NCBI GenBank assembly: GCA_021325095.1
Contig: JAJPHV010000149.1
Coordinates: forward strand, 1-62,972
Origin: Chloroflexota bacterium
Lineage (GTDB): Bacteria; Chloroflexota; Anaerolineae; Aggregatilineales; UBA2796
Direction of reading: 5' to 3'
DNA: 62,972 bases
This document shows, one piece after another, positions 23,028 to 31,088 of this stretch. Made by a program: the position numbers and the translations under genes. The notes under the pieces are model-generated. The model was not told where the DNA came from, ran no database searches, and worked only from the letters and a program-made list of their open reading frames with translations. Position 1 is the stretch's first letter. Each line of letters starts with the position of its first letter.

Positions 23028-24355
23028 TCTCTCAGGCGGACGTGCTGGCCCGCGTTGAGCAGCACCAGATCAAGTTCATCGACCTGCAATTTACCGACGT
23101 GGTGGGCGTCGTCAAGAACGTCACCATCCCGGTTGCGCAGCTCGCCGAGACGCTCGATCACGGCATCTGGTTTGACGGCTCCTCGATTGAAGGCTTTGCC
23201 CGTATCGCCGAAAGCGATATGTATCTCGTGCCAGACCTGGATACCTTTGCCGTGCTGCCCTGGCTGTCCGGCGAGGAAGCGACGGCCCGCCTGATCTGCG
23301 ACGTGTTCACGCCCAACGGCCAGCCCTTCCTGGGCGATCCGCGTGCCGTGCTGACCCGTGTGCTGGCCGAAGCCGACAAGATGGGCTTTGCCTTTAACAC
23401 CGGGCCAGAACTGGAATTCTTCCTGCTCAAGCCGGGGCCGAACGGCAAAGCGATCCCGCCCGTGCCGCAAGATGACGCGGGCTATTTCGACGTGCCGACA
23501 GATAACCTGGCGTCGGGCATCCGGCGGCGGATGGTGTCCACGTTGGCGGCGTTCGGCATCGACGTGGAAGCTATGCACCATGAAGTGGCTACCGGCCAGC
23601 ACGAGATCGACTTCCGGTACTCGGATGCGCTGCACACTGCCGACAATGCCGTGACCTTTCGCATCGCCCTCAAGACCATTGCACAGCAGAACGGCCTGTA
23701 TGCCACGTTTATGCCCAAGCCGATTCGCGGCGTCAGCGGCAACGGAATGCACGTTCACCAGAGCCTGACCTACAAGGCCAACGGCAGCAATGCCTTCGCC
23801 GATCCCGGCGACCCGCATGGTCTGTCGCAGATCGCCAAACATTTCATCGCCGGGCAGTTGGCCCACGCACGCGGCATGTGCGCCATTCTCGCGCCGCTGG
23901 TTAACTCGTATAAGCGGCTCGTGCCCGGATACGAAGCGCCCGTTTACATCAGTTGGGCGCGTATCAACCGCTCGGCGCTGATCCGTGTGCCGCGCGCTCA
24001 CGAACTGGATTCGACGCGCATCGAACTGCGCTGCCCCGACCCAAGCTGCAATCCCTACCTGGCTTTTGCGGTGATGCTGGCCGCCGGGCTGGACGGCATT
24101 CGGCGCGAACTGCCTGTTCCCGAAGCAACGGACGAGAACCTGTACCTGATCGACAACCAGCGCCGGGCTTCGCTGCGCACGCTGCCGGGGTCGCTCATCG
24201 AGGCGTTGGAAGAACTGGATCAGGATGACGTGATCCGCGATGCACTGGGCGCGCATACCTACGAACGGTTTGTCAGCGCCAAAAAACTGGAATGGGACGA
24301 GTACCGGCTGGAAGTGACCGACTGGGAACTGAACAAGTACCTGCCGATCTACTGA
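23024..24355 (+). CDS. glnA: Glutamine synthetase, type I
   Basis: A 443-residue enzyme making glutamine from glutamate, ammonia and ATP. Visible signatures are WFDGSSIEGF (about 49-58), the metal site GPELEFFLL, the GVSGNGMHVHQSL ATP/metal motif, and the active-site segment VNSYKRLVPGYEAPVYISW. RNRSALIRVPR-type binding is represented by RINRSALIRVPR. Length is that of GSI-alpha enzymes. A Tyr (about 374) is present in an ENLY context, similar to the adenylylation site of GSI-beta enzymes; whether it is modified is unknown. It starts with GTG inside the upstream kinase gene. The convergent GAF gene ends 9 bp away. Confidence 0.95.
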   Translation: MISQADVLARVEQHQIKFIDLQFTDVVGVVKNVTIPVAQLAETLDHGIWFDGSSIEGFARIAESDMYLVPDLDTFAVLPWLSGEEATARLICDVFTPNGQPFLGDPRAVLTRVLAEADKMGFAFNTGPELEFFLLKPGPNGKAIPPVPQDDAGYFDVPTDNLASGIRRRMVSTLAAFGIDVEAMHHEVATGQHEIDFRYSDALHTADNAVTFRIALKTIAQQNGLYATFMPKPIRGVSGNGMHVHQSLTYKANGSNAFADPGDPHGLSQIAKHFIAGQLAHARGMCAILAPLVNSYKRLVPGYEAPVYISWARINRSALIRVPRAHELDSTRIELRCPDPSCNPYLAFAVMLAAGLDGIRRELPVPEATDENLYLIDNQRRASLRTLPGSLIEALEELDQDDVIRDALGAHTYERFVSAKKLEWDEYRLEVTDWELNKYLPIY

Positions 24356-24364
24356 TTTGCCAGC

Positions 24365-24943
24365 TTACGTCTTCTTGCTTCCATCGGGGCGGATCTGCTG
24401 GATCATGTCGGCCAGGCGGTTGGCCTGTTCGCGTATTAACCCGTAGAGTTCAAGGTTGTGCAGCGCAATCGCCAGTTCGTCGGCGAAGTTTGCCAGCAGC
24501 AAGCGATCATACTCGCTGAAGGCTTCACCGTTATGGCGGACGACTAGAATCACGCCCAACAGATCGTCATTGACGGCCAGCAGCATTCCGAGCCGTACCA
24601 CGCCGTCGGGCGATTGGTCATCAATCGCCAGCCCATCGTGCAGCAGATTGGTTACGTCCTCGTCAACCTGCTGGTCGGGCGGCAGCAGGTGATAGCTCAG
24701 GTCGTCCAGTCCTTCCAGCGCCACCACCTGAATGGCATCGGCGCGCAGCGTATCGTGAATGATCCGGAGGATGGCGTCCCAGTCGGCGAGCGTGTTGAAA
24801 TACAGCAGCACGTGCCGGAACGTCTTGAATTGTTCGAGGATGTCACCTATCGAGTCTGTCAGCATTGCAGACAGGTGTTGGCGCAGTTCATCGCTGGCCG
24901 CATCCCACTCGGCCTGTAAGTGTTCCGGGAGCAAATCTCGCAT
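24365..24943 (-). CDS. GAF-domain protein
   Basis: A 192-residue soluble protein with an N-terminal helical part (about 1-40, HLQAEWDAASDELRQHLSAML). A GAF domain follows (about 45-170), with WDAILRIIHDTLRADAIQVVAL and later GMLLAVNDDLLGVILVVRHNGEAFSEYDRLLLANFADELAIALHNLELY, the usual GAF end that runs into a signalling helix. There is no output domain, so it may be a ligand-binding partner of one of the kinases in the region. The ATG at 24943 has GGAGGGG about 8 bases upstream. Its 3' end meets glnA at 9 bp. Confidence 0.82.
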   Translation of the reverse strand: MRDLLPEHLQAEWDAASDELRQHLSAMLTDSIGDILEQFKTFRHVLLYFNTLADWDAILRIIHDTLRADAIQVVALEGLDDLSYHLLPPDQQVDEDVTNLLHDGLAIDDQSPDGVVRLGMLLAVNDDLLGVILVVRHNGEAFSEYDRLLLANFADELAIALHNLELYGLIREQANRLADMIQQIRPDGSKKT

Positions 24944-24989
24944 TGTCTGGCCCCTCCACAACGGCACGCCTTGAGTATCGGATCAAACG

Positions 24990-25526
24990 CTAAGGCGTGC
25001 AACCCTGAAGCGCGGCGCAAAATGCCTGACAGACCCCTGGATCGGTGGCCGCATAGCCGATGTAATACTGGTTGTTGGCGGTGTTCAGGGTATAGGCTTT
25101 GGCGCAGGGCTGAACCTGAGGCAGCAGCGAACGGGCGCTGGGCGGCACCACGCAGTTGATAAACGTTGCGGGATCGGAAACGGCGTTTCGATTGACGATG
25201 ACCACGATCCCGGCCTTGAATACGTCCGCCTTATTGACGTAGGTGCGCCCCTGGATCGCGCCCGCATTCTGGTAGCAGGTCAGCAGATTGTTGATCCCCG
25301 CGATCAGCCCGGCCAGTTCCGGGTGCGCTGCGCCAAGCGAAGTCAGGCTGGCAACCTTGCTGATCGCGTCCTGAATATTGACGGTATCGTTGACATAATA
25401 ATCGGGAAGGTTGGGCATGAGCGATGCAGCCGAGGGTTCCTGGGTGGCGGCCTGCCCACACGCGCTGATGAGGGTAACAGTCACCAGAATGAAGACCAGC
25501 CCGCGCAGTTGCCTGAACGTGTGCAT
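24990..25526 (-). CDS. Lipoprotein of unknown function
   Basis: A 178-residue predicted lipoprotein. The N-terminus has basic residues, a hydrophobic stretch and the lipobox LISAC, so it should be lipidated at Cys23 and anchored outside the membrane. The mature part contains six further cysteines (LLTCYQNAG, FINCVVPP, VQPCAKAY, GVCQAFCAALQGC), which suggests disulfides. No domain is recognised. AGGAGG 6 bases before the ATG at 25526 fixes the start; a perfect minus-strand TATAAT stands at 25557-25562. It is downstream of, and divergent from, the CopC-like gene. Confidence 0.7.
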   Translation of the reverse strand: MHTFRQLRGLVFILVTVTLISACGQAATQEPSAASLMPNLPDYYVNDTVNIQDAISKVASLTSLGAAHPELAGLIAGINNLLTCYQNAGAIQGRTYVNKADVFKAGIVVIVNRNAVSDPATFINCVVPPSARSLLPQVQPCAKAYTLNTANNQYYIGYAATDPGVCQAFCAALQGCTP

Positions 25527-25622
25527 AAATTCCTCCTGATCATTCCGCTGAAGGTGATTATACTGGTAGATAGCCACCTTTCGCCTGCTCTAATGAACCG
25601 CTCAACCCGGTGAACAATCTGT

Positions 25623-26084
25623 ATGAAACGCCTGATACTTTCGCTATTGCTGATCGGCCTGCTGTTCGTCTCGCTCGTGCACGCCCTGGCGCACGCCACT
25701 CTGGTTCGCAGCGATCCGTCTGCCGGCGCAACGGTGGATCGCGCCCCCTCCGAGGTTTTCGTCTGGTTTTCCGAGCAACTGAGCACGGGCAGCAAGCTCA
25801 CCGTCTTTGACGGTCAATTCCAGGCGGTAGACAAGGGCGAAACCTTTATCGACGCCAGCGACGCGACGTTGATGCGCGTCCAACTGGCTCCGCTTGGGCC
25901 AGGGCGCTATACCGTCAACTGGAAAGCCAGCGCCATCGACGGGCATGTGTCCAGCGGTTCGTTTGACTTTTTCGTGCGCGATGCTGGCCTGTCGCCGCTG
26001 GTCATCGTGGCAGTGGCCGCCGCCGCCCTGCTCGCGTTGGGCATCGTGTTTGCTATCAGCCGGGCGCGGAACCGGAGCGCCTGA
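25623..26084 (+). CDS. CopC-like copper-binding protein with C-terminal membrane anchor
   Basis: A 153-residue protein. The signal peptide is about 1-22 and cleavage after ALA would leave a mature N-terminus HATLVRSDPSAGATV, matching CopC, whose N-terminal His is a Cu(II) ligand. The second ligand motif, DGH in ASAIDGHVSSGSFDFFV, is also present. A C-terminal helix (about 122-145) anchors the domain outside the membrane. CopC proteins carry or store copper at the cell surface, often with CopD, but no CopD-like gene is seen here. The next gene, convergent at 16 bp, is a thioredoxin-fold lipoprotein, so an envelope copper/redox role is plausible. Confidence 0.85.
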   Translation: MKRLILSLLLIGLLFVSLVHALAHATLVRSDPSAGATVDRAPSEVFVWFSEQLSTGSKLTVFDGQFQAVDKGETFIDASDATLMRVQLAPLGPGRYTVNWKASAIDGHVSSGSFDFFVRDAGLSPLVIVAVAAAALLALGIVFAISRARNRSA

Positions 26085-26100
26085 CAGTATTCATTCTTCG

Positions 26101-27012
26101 TCATGGCGCTTTCAGGAGCGTATCCAGCGCAGCCTGAAGCTCGTCCGTCGTGATCAGCCCCTCCACACGCCACACCACGACGCCGTTTTTGTCGAGCAGG
26201 TACGTCCAGGGTTCGGTTTTCAGCCCAAAGGCCGTCATTGCATCTGCGATCTGCGGCTTCGAGAGATCAGGGTTAGGCAGGTCTTTGTACACCTCGACGT
26301 GGATGAAATTCACCTGATCGGCATAGGCTGGATACACCCTGTCGATCACGTCGTAGACCGGGCCGCACAACCGGCTGGTGCAGAAGGCCGGAGTCGAGAA
26401 CTGTACGAGCGTGGGCTTGCCGCTGGTAAGCGCCTGATCCAGGCTAAGGCGGTAAAAGGCCGGGTTTGGCTTGGGGGCCGAGGAGAGCTTTTTGAGAGCG
26501 CCGCCCACGCTATCTACCGTCGGAGTCCTGGCGGAAGGCGCTTTCTTGCCAACAGCCAGTTCGGGGCTGCTGCTCACCACGTCAAAGCCCACTTTCTGAT
26601 CGATGGGCTTGCCGTCGCTGGTCGTCCCGGACACAGCTACGCCCCACGAGCCAGCCTCCGGGAAGGTCGTCTCGACGGTATACATGGCGGCGAAGCCATC
26701 CGGCGCTTCCCGGTAAGTGGCCGGGATCGTGCCAACCTGCTTTTGCTGCCCGCCGTTCAGGTCGTAAAAAGTCAGGGTGACTCTGGCGTTTTTGACGAAC
26801 TTATCGCCGTCCAGCAGACCAATGGCGAAACGGTTCGGCCCGACGGTGATCACGCTTTGAACCATGACCACCTGCATTCCCGCCGCTCCGCCGGGCGATT
26901 GCTGGCTGACCTGGTTGGGCTGCGCAGTGGGCAAAGCCGTCGGGGAAGGCGCGGCATTGCAGGCGGATACGATCAAGATCAGGGTGCTGAGTCGGATAAA
27001 GTCTTTGAGCAT
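26101..27012 (-). CDS. Lipoprotein with C-terminal thioredoxin-like domain
   Basis: A 303-residue lipoprotein with lipobox LIVSAC (Cys18). An immunoglobulin-like or YtkA/FixH-like beta domain (about 50-160) contains VTLTFYDLNGGQQKQ and AMYTVETTFPEAGSWGVAVSG. A thioredoxin-like domain (about 195-303) follows. The redox site region is FCTSRLCGPV with Cys211 and Cys216, a CX4C spacing rather than the CXXC of TlpA or thioredoxin, so the redox chemistry may differ or metal binding is possible. The WTYLLDKNGVVVWRVEG strand is typical of the fold. The CopC-like gene converges on it, and a YdeI-like gene lies upstream at 6 bp. Confidence 0.78.
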   Translation of the reverse strand: MLKDFIRLSTLILIVSACNAAPSPTALPTAQPNQVSQQSPGGAAGMQVVMVQSVITVGPNRFAIGLLDGDKFVKNARVTLTFYDLNGGQQKQVGTIPATYREAPDGFAAMYTVETTFPEAGSWGVAVSGTTSDGKPIDQKVGFDVVSSSPELAVGKKAPSARTPTVDSVGGALKKLSSAPKPNPAFYRLSLDQALTSGKPTLVQFSTPAFCTSRLCGPVYDVIDRVYPAYADQVNFIHVEVYKDLPNPDLSKPQIADAMTAFGLKTEPWTYLLDKNGVVVWRVEGLITTDELQAALDTLLKAP

Positions 27013-27018
27013 CGTCTA

Positions 27019-27609
27019 TTATGGCTGCTGACGCTTCGGTGTGTAGGTCACGGCTGCTAATCTCCGTCCATTTTCTGAATCTTCGATCAGTATGGCGAGC
27101 CGCTTGAGCCGGGTGGCTTCCTGTTTGGCGCTGATCACCCACCAGGTCGCCGCTTTGCGGTACGAGGGCGGCTGTGCCTGGAAGAAATCCCAGGCTTTTT
27201 CGTTCGCCCGGAAACGGGCTTCATACTCGCTGCCGAACTGGGCATTGTCCCGCTCATACGAATACAGGTTGGTTTTGTTCTGGTCACGTGCACTGAACGC
27301 CTTGAGGCCCGGCGGCTGCATCCGCCCCAACTCAATAAGCTCGTTGGCGCGTTTGACGTTCACCCTGCTCCATATACTACCCGGTTTCCGGGGTGTAAGG
27401 CGAATTGTCCAGCGCGTCTCGTCAAGCGTTCTTCGCACGCCATCGATCCAGCCGAAACATAACGCTTCGTCTAGCATCTCGGCGTAAGTGATCCCCTTAT
27501 TATGCGAATTTTTCTTGTAGAATCCGACCAGCAGTTCGCTGGCTTTGTCGTGATTGTCGGCCAGCCATTGGCGGAGTTCAGACGGCGATTCAAAGAATAT
27601 AGCGTCCAT
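27019..27609 (-). CDS. YdeI/OmpD-associated family protein
   Basis: A 196-residue protein of the YdeI/OmdA family. It has the family N-terminus FESPSELRQWLADNHDKASELLVGFYKKNS, then ITYAEMLDEALCFGWIDGVRR, followed by TIRLTPRKPGSIWSRVNVKRANELIELGRMQPPGL and the C-terminal WDFFQAQPPSYRKAATWWVISAKQEATRLKRL. Members have been linked to stress or bacteriocin protection, but the biochemical role is not established. There is no signal peptide. It is upstream of the thioredoxin-like lipoprotein gene with a 6-bp gap, so the two may be cotranscribed. Confidence 0.85.
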   Translation of the reverse strand: MDAIFFESPSELRQWLADNHDKASELLVGFYKKNSHNKGITYAEMLDEALCFGWIDGVRRTLDETRWTIRLTPRKPGSIWSRVNVKRANELIELGRMQPPGLKAFSARDQNKTNLYSYERDNAQFGSEYEARFRANEKAWDFFQAQPPSYRKAATWWVISAKQEATRLKRLAILIEDSENGRRLAAVTYTPKRQQP

Positions 27610-27869
27610 CCCTGAAATACCTCACGTGGTGCATCAGCCTATCTGAAGCGTTTCAGCAAGCAGCGAGCAAGTGGCGCAGCAGGGCGGGTCCTGGCCGTCC
27701 ATCATAGCTCACATGTTCGATCCCGTCAATTGCCAGAATCCAGTTGCGCCTGGTGAGGGTTCTATCCAGGAGGAAAGCATACGGGTTCCAACTGCAACAT
27801 CTCGCACAATCTTCAGGCGAGCGTCAAAATGTGTGGACGGCGCGGGTCATTAGGGGGAGGATGGTGAAC

Positions 27870-28301
27870 ATGCCCAGAGTTGAATATAGCATCGAGATCG
27901 AGCAACCTATCGACAAGGTCTTCCTTTACACGACAAACCCGTCGAATTACATTAACTGGCAGCCCTGGGTGCTGGATACCCAATCGGATCGGCGGATCGC
28001 CATCGGGTCGCGCATCGAGGTCTTGAGCCAGTTCATGGGTCGCAAACTGAACATGACCACTGAGGTCATTGAGTTTGTGCCGAACAAGCGTATCGTCGCG
28101 CAGGGTGTGCCCCGTTCATTCTTTACCAGGGTAGCTTATACCTTCGAGCGCACCGACGGCGGAACCCGAGTCAACTACGTGGCTGACTTCCAGCCAAGCG
28201 GCCTGCTTCAGCTGTTCGGGGGGGTGGTCGTCAATCGTTTTCGGAAAGCCACCGAGGACAGCTTCCTGCGGTTAAAGGGCATTTTGGAGGCGGAATATTA
28301 G
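27870..28301 (+). CDS. SRPBCC-family protein (polyketide cyclase/dehydrase-like)
   Basis: A 143-residue START-like fold protein. The pattern YSIEIEQPIDKVFLYTTNPSNYINWQPWVL at the N-terminus and YTFERTDGGTRVNYVADF near the middle are typical of the polyketide cyclase 2/CoxG-like SRPBCC group, which bind hydrophobic ligands. Ligand and role are unknown. ATG at 27870 is preferred because GGGGGAGG (27853-27860) lies 9 bases upstream. It sits alone between genes on the other strand. The 260 bp upstream of it show no other coding or structural signal. Confidence 0.8.
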   Translation: MPRVEYSIEIEQPIDKVFLYTTNPSNYINWQPWVLDTQSDRRIAIGSRIEVLSQFMGRKLNMTTEVIEFVPNKRIVAQGVPRSFFTRVAYTFERTDGGTRVNYVADFQPSGLLQLFGGVVVNRFRKATEDSFLRLKGILEAEY

Positions 28302-28304
28302 CCG

Positions 28305-28330
28305 ACAACCGGCGGGTGACTTACGGTTGT
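28305..28330. terminator. Possible convergent terminator hairpin
   Basis: ACAACCG and CGGTTGT form a 7-bp stem with a 12-base loop directly after the SRPBCC stop codon, followed by TTTACTCC. The large loop and broken T-run make it weak. Confidence 0.3.
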
Positions 28331-28367
28331 TTACTCCAGACTGACAAAGAGAGATTTAGGTAGCGCG

Positions 28368-29978
28368 CTACATTCTAAACACACCGTAGGCCGTCGGCTC
28401 GATGGGCGCGTTGAGGCAGGCCGAGAGCGCCAGCCCAAGCACGCGCCGCGTTTCGGGCGGGTCGAGGATGCCGTCGTCCCACAGGCGGGCCGTCGCGTAG
28501 TAGGGGCTGCCTTCGATTTCGTACTTCTCAAGAATAGGCTGCTTGAAGGCGGCCTGGTCTTCGGGCGAGAGCGGCGCAAGTCCGGCGCGGGCCAACTGCT
28601 CCTGCTTGACGGTCAGCAGCACGTTGGCAGCCTGCTCGCCGCCCATGACGCTGATGCGGCTGTTGGGCCACATCCACAGGAAGCGCGGCCCGTAAGCACG
28701 CCCGCACATGCCGTAATTGCCCGCGCCGAACGACCCGCCGATGATGACGGTCAGCTTGGGGACGTTGGCATTGGCGACAGCATGAACGAGCTTTGCGCCG
28801 TCTTTGGCGATGCCGCCCGCCTCATAGTCGCGCCCGACCATGAAGCCGGTGATATTTTGCAAAAACAGCAGCGGAATGCCACGCGCGGTGCACAGTTCGA
28901 TGAAATGCGTCCCTTTGAGTGCCGATTCGCTGAACAACACACCGTTGTTGGCGAGGATGCCCACCGGGTAGCCTTCGACGCGGGCAAAGCCGCAGACAAG
29001 CGTCGAGCCGTAGAGGGCCTTGAACTCGCGGAAGCGGCTGCCATCCACCAGCCGGGCAATGATCTCGTGAACGTCGTAGGTTTCGCGGAAGGAGCGCGGC
29101 AAAATGCCGTAAAGCTCCTGCGGATCGTAAAGCGGCTCCTCCGGTGGGGCGAGATCGAGCGTGACACGCTTGCGGCTGTTGAGCGTCGAGACGATGCTGC
29201 GGCAGATTTCGAGGGCGTGATCGTCGTCCAGGGCCAGGTAATCGGCCACGCCGGATTGGCGCGTATGCACGCCCGCGCCGCCCAGTTCTTCGGCGGTCAC
29301 GTCCTCGCCCGTCGCGGCCTTTACGAGCGGCGGCCCGCCCAGGAAGATCGTCCCGGTTCCCTGGACGATGATCGTTTCGTCGCTCATGGCCGGGACGTAG
29401 GCGCCGCCCGCCGTACACGACCCCATGACGACGGCGATCTGCGGGATGCCTTTGGCGCTCATGCGGGCCTGGTTGTAGAAGATGCGGCCAAAGTTGTCAA
29501 TGTCGGGGAAGACTTCATCCTGCATGGGCAGGAAGGCGCCGCCCGAATCGACCAGGTAGATGCAGGGCAGGTGGTTTTCCTCGGCCACCGTCTGCGCACG
29601 CAGGTGCTTTTTGACCGTGATCGGATAATACGTGCCGCCCTTGACCGTCGCATCGTTGGCGACGATCATGCACTCGCGGCCCGACACGCGCCCGATTCCG
29701 GTCACGATCCCGGCGCAGGGTGCGTCGCCGTTGTAGAGTTCCCAGGCGGCCAGCGGCGAGAGTTCCAGGAACGGGCTGCCCGCGTCGAGCAGGCGGTTGA
29801 CGCGCTCTCGGACGAACAGTTTGCCCTGTTCGGCATGGCGGCGCTGGTACTTTTCACCCCCGCCCTGGCGCACGAGGGCAAGCCGCTGGCGCAGTTCTTC
29901 GGCCAGTGCGCGGTGGTAGGCAGCGTTTTCCAGGAAGCTCGCATCGTGTGGATTGACCTGCGATTCAAGCGCTTCCAT
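28368..29978 (-). CDS. mccB: Acyl-CoA carboxylase carboxyltransferase, methylcrotonyl-CoA carboxylase beta type
   Basis: A 536-residue carboxyltransferase that moves carboxyl from biotin to an acyl-CoA. It follows methylcrotonyl-CoA carboxylase beta subunits closely: GGTYYPITVKKHLRAQ, YLVDSGGAFLPMQDEVFPD, FGRIFYNQARMS, the oxyanion GSCTAGGAYVPAM, and in the second half FLQNITGFMVGRDYEAGGI with GSFGAGNYGMCGRAYGPRF. That implies leucine catabolism, although acetyl- or propionyl-CoA activity cannot be excluded. The biotin carboxylase/carrier subunit normally encoded next to it is not in the window. ATG 29978 is taken as start; an upstream in-frame ATG adds an unlikely 19 residues. Confidence 0.9.
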   Translation of the reverse strand: MEALESQVNPHDASFLENAAYHRALAEELRQRLALVRQGGGEKYQRRHAEQGKLFVRERVNRLLDAGSPFLELSPLAAWELYNGDAPCAGIVTGIGRVSGRECMIVANDATVKGGTYYPITVKKHLRAQTVAEENHLPCIYLVDSGGAFLPMQDEVFPDIDNFGRIFYNQARMSAKGIPQIAVVMGSCTAGGAYVPAMSDETIIVQGTGTIFLGGPPLVKAATGEDVTAEELGGAGVHTRQSGVADYLALDDDHALEICRSIVSTLNSRKRVTLDLAPPEEPLYDPQELYGILPRSFRETYDVHEIIARLVDGSRFREFKALYGSTLVCGFARVEGYPVGILANNGVLFSESALKGTHFIELCTARGIPLLFLQNITGFMVGRDYEAGGIAKDGAKLVHAVANANVPKLTVIIGGSFGAGNYGMCGRAYGPRFLWMWPNSRISVMGGEQAANVLLTVKQEQLARAGLAPLSPEDQAAFKQPILEKYEIEGSPYYATARLWDDGILDPPETRRVLGLALSACLNAPIEPTAYGVFRM

Positions 29979-30114
29979 CGGCGTATTCGCTCTCCAAAGG
30001 GGTGGGTAACGGGCGTAAGTATAGCGCGCTTGCACATCCGATGGGTATCGAGTAAGGTTTGCAACATCTTCAACGTCTTTTTATCAAGTTTTTAGAATCC
30101 GAGGGCGATTGGTG

Positions 30115-31086
30115 ATGGCCGTACTGACCCGAATCGATAACCCGGTTTTGTGGCAGGAGTTCACGCATCAGGAGCGCAGCGGCCCGCGCTGGATGCGCCG
30201 GGGATACCTGCTCGGCATACTCATCGTCGTATCTTCGATTGTGTACGTGATTTCGCTGCTATCGCGCCTGGACGCGCCATCGCGGGAGACGGCGCTGTTC
30301 ATCATCTGGGTCATTCACGCGGCAACGGCCATCCGGGCCATTGTGGCTGGGGCCAACGCCATCAGCCGGGAACACGTCGGGCAGACCTGGGATGCGCTGG
30401 TGCTGACCGGGGTCAGCGCGCGGCTGATCCTGTTCGGCAAGTGGCGGGCGGCGTTGTGGCGGATTCGCGGCTGGACGCTGGCCCTGGGCGTCATCCGGCT
30501 GGCAATGCTGCCGGTCTTCATGATGGCGCTGGTGAATCGCTTCGCCTATTTTCGCTTTGGGCAGTACAGTTCGTATTACGGCAACAATTCGGGCGGCTAC
30601 GTGTACTTCCCGGAATTCAGTTGGATTCCAGAAGCGGCGGTGCTGGCCGTGATCATGACCGTCGTGCTGACGCTGCTCGAAGTTGGCTGCTGCACGGCGC
30701 TTGGGCTGGCCGCCAGCGCCATTTTCCGGCGCGGCTCGACGGCGGCTGCCGCCGCGATCATCATGCGCTTTGTGCCGGTGGCGCTCTTTGCGGCCATGAC
30801 ACGCTACGACCTCGGCCCGGCCACCTATCGCTGGTGGCGCTACCCGCCGCTGGCGCTGGCCGACGGCGGCACATCGCCTCTGTACCAGCTTGTGCTGCCG
30901 CTCATGCCCTGGACGCAAGGGCGGCACATTGAAGCGCTGCCGCCGCTGGCCTACGCGACACTGCTGCTGTTGGGGTTCCTGGCGCTCTCACTGACGATGA
31001 CGTTGATCGCCGTGCGGCGCACCGGAGCGCTGCCGCACGCGCAGGCCGCGACGGTGGGCAAGATGCAGTTGGCGGCAGGTGACTAG
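30115..31086 (+). CDS. ABC-2-type permease-like membrane protein, first of a tandem pair
   Basis: A protein of about 323 residues with six predicted membrane helices. A cytoplasmic N-terminus NPVLWQEFTHQERSGPRWMRR precedes the first helix, and the conserved REHVGQTWDALVLTG-x9-GKWRAALWRIRGW segment between helices 2 and 3 is the permease coupling region of ABC-2 transporters. It is about half identical to the next gene. No ATP-binding subunit lies nearby. ATG at 30115 is chosen by alignment with the paralogue; GAGGG lies 9 bases upstream, and TTG and GTG codons immediately precede it. Confidence 0.78.
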   Translation: MAVLTRIDNPVLWQEFTHQERSGPRWMRRGYLLGILIVVSSIVYVISLLSRLDAPSRETALFIIWVIHAATAIRAIVAGANAISREHVGQTWDALVLTGVSARLILFGKWRAALWRIRGWTLALGVIRLAMLPVFMMALVNRFAYFRFGQYSSYYGNNSGGYVYFPEFSWIPEAAVLAVIMTVVLTLLEVGCCTALGLAASAIFRRGSTAAAAAIIMRFVPVALFAAMTRYDLGPATYRWWRYPPLALADGGTSPLYQLVLPLMPWTQGRHIEALPPLAYATLLLLGFLALSLTMTLIAVRRTGALPHAQAATVGKMQLAAGD

Positions 31087-31088
31087 GG

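Noticed and set aside
27671..27853. A 60-codon frame upstream of the SRPBCC gene
   Set aside because: No ribosome site or protein character; it overlaps the leader of the SRPBCC gene.
28782..30095. A 437-codon frame antisense to the carboxyltransferase
   Set aside because: The opposite strand matches methylcrotonyl-CoA carboxylase along its whole length.
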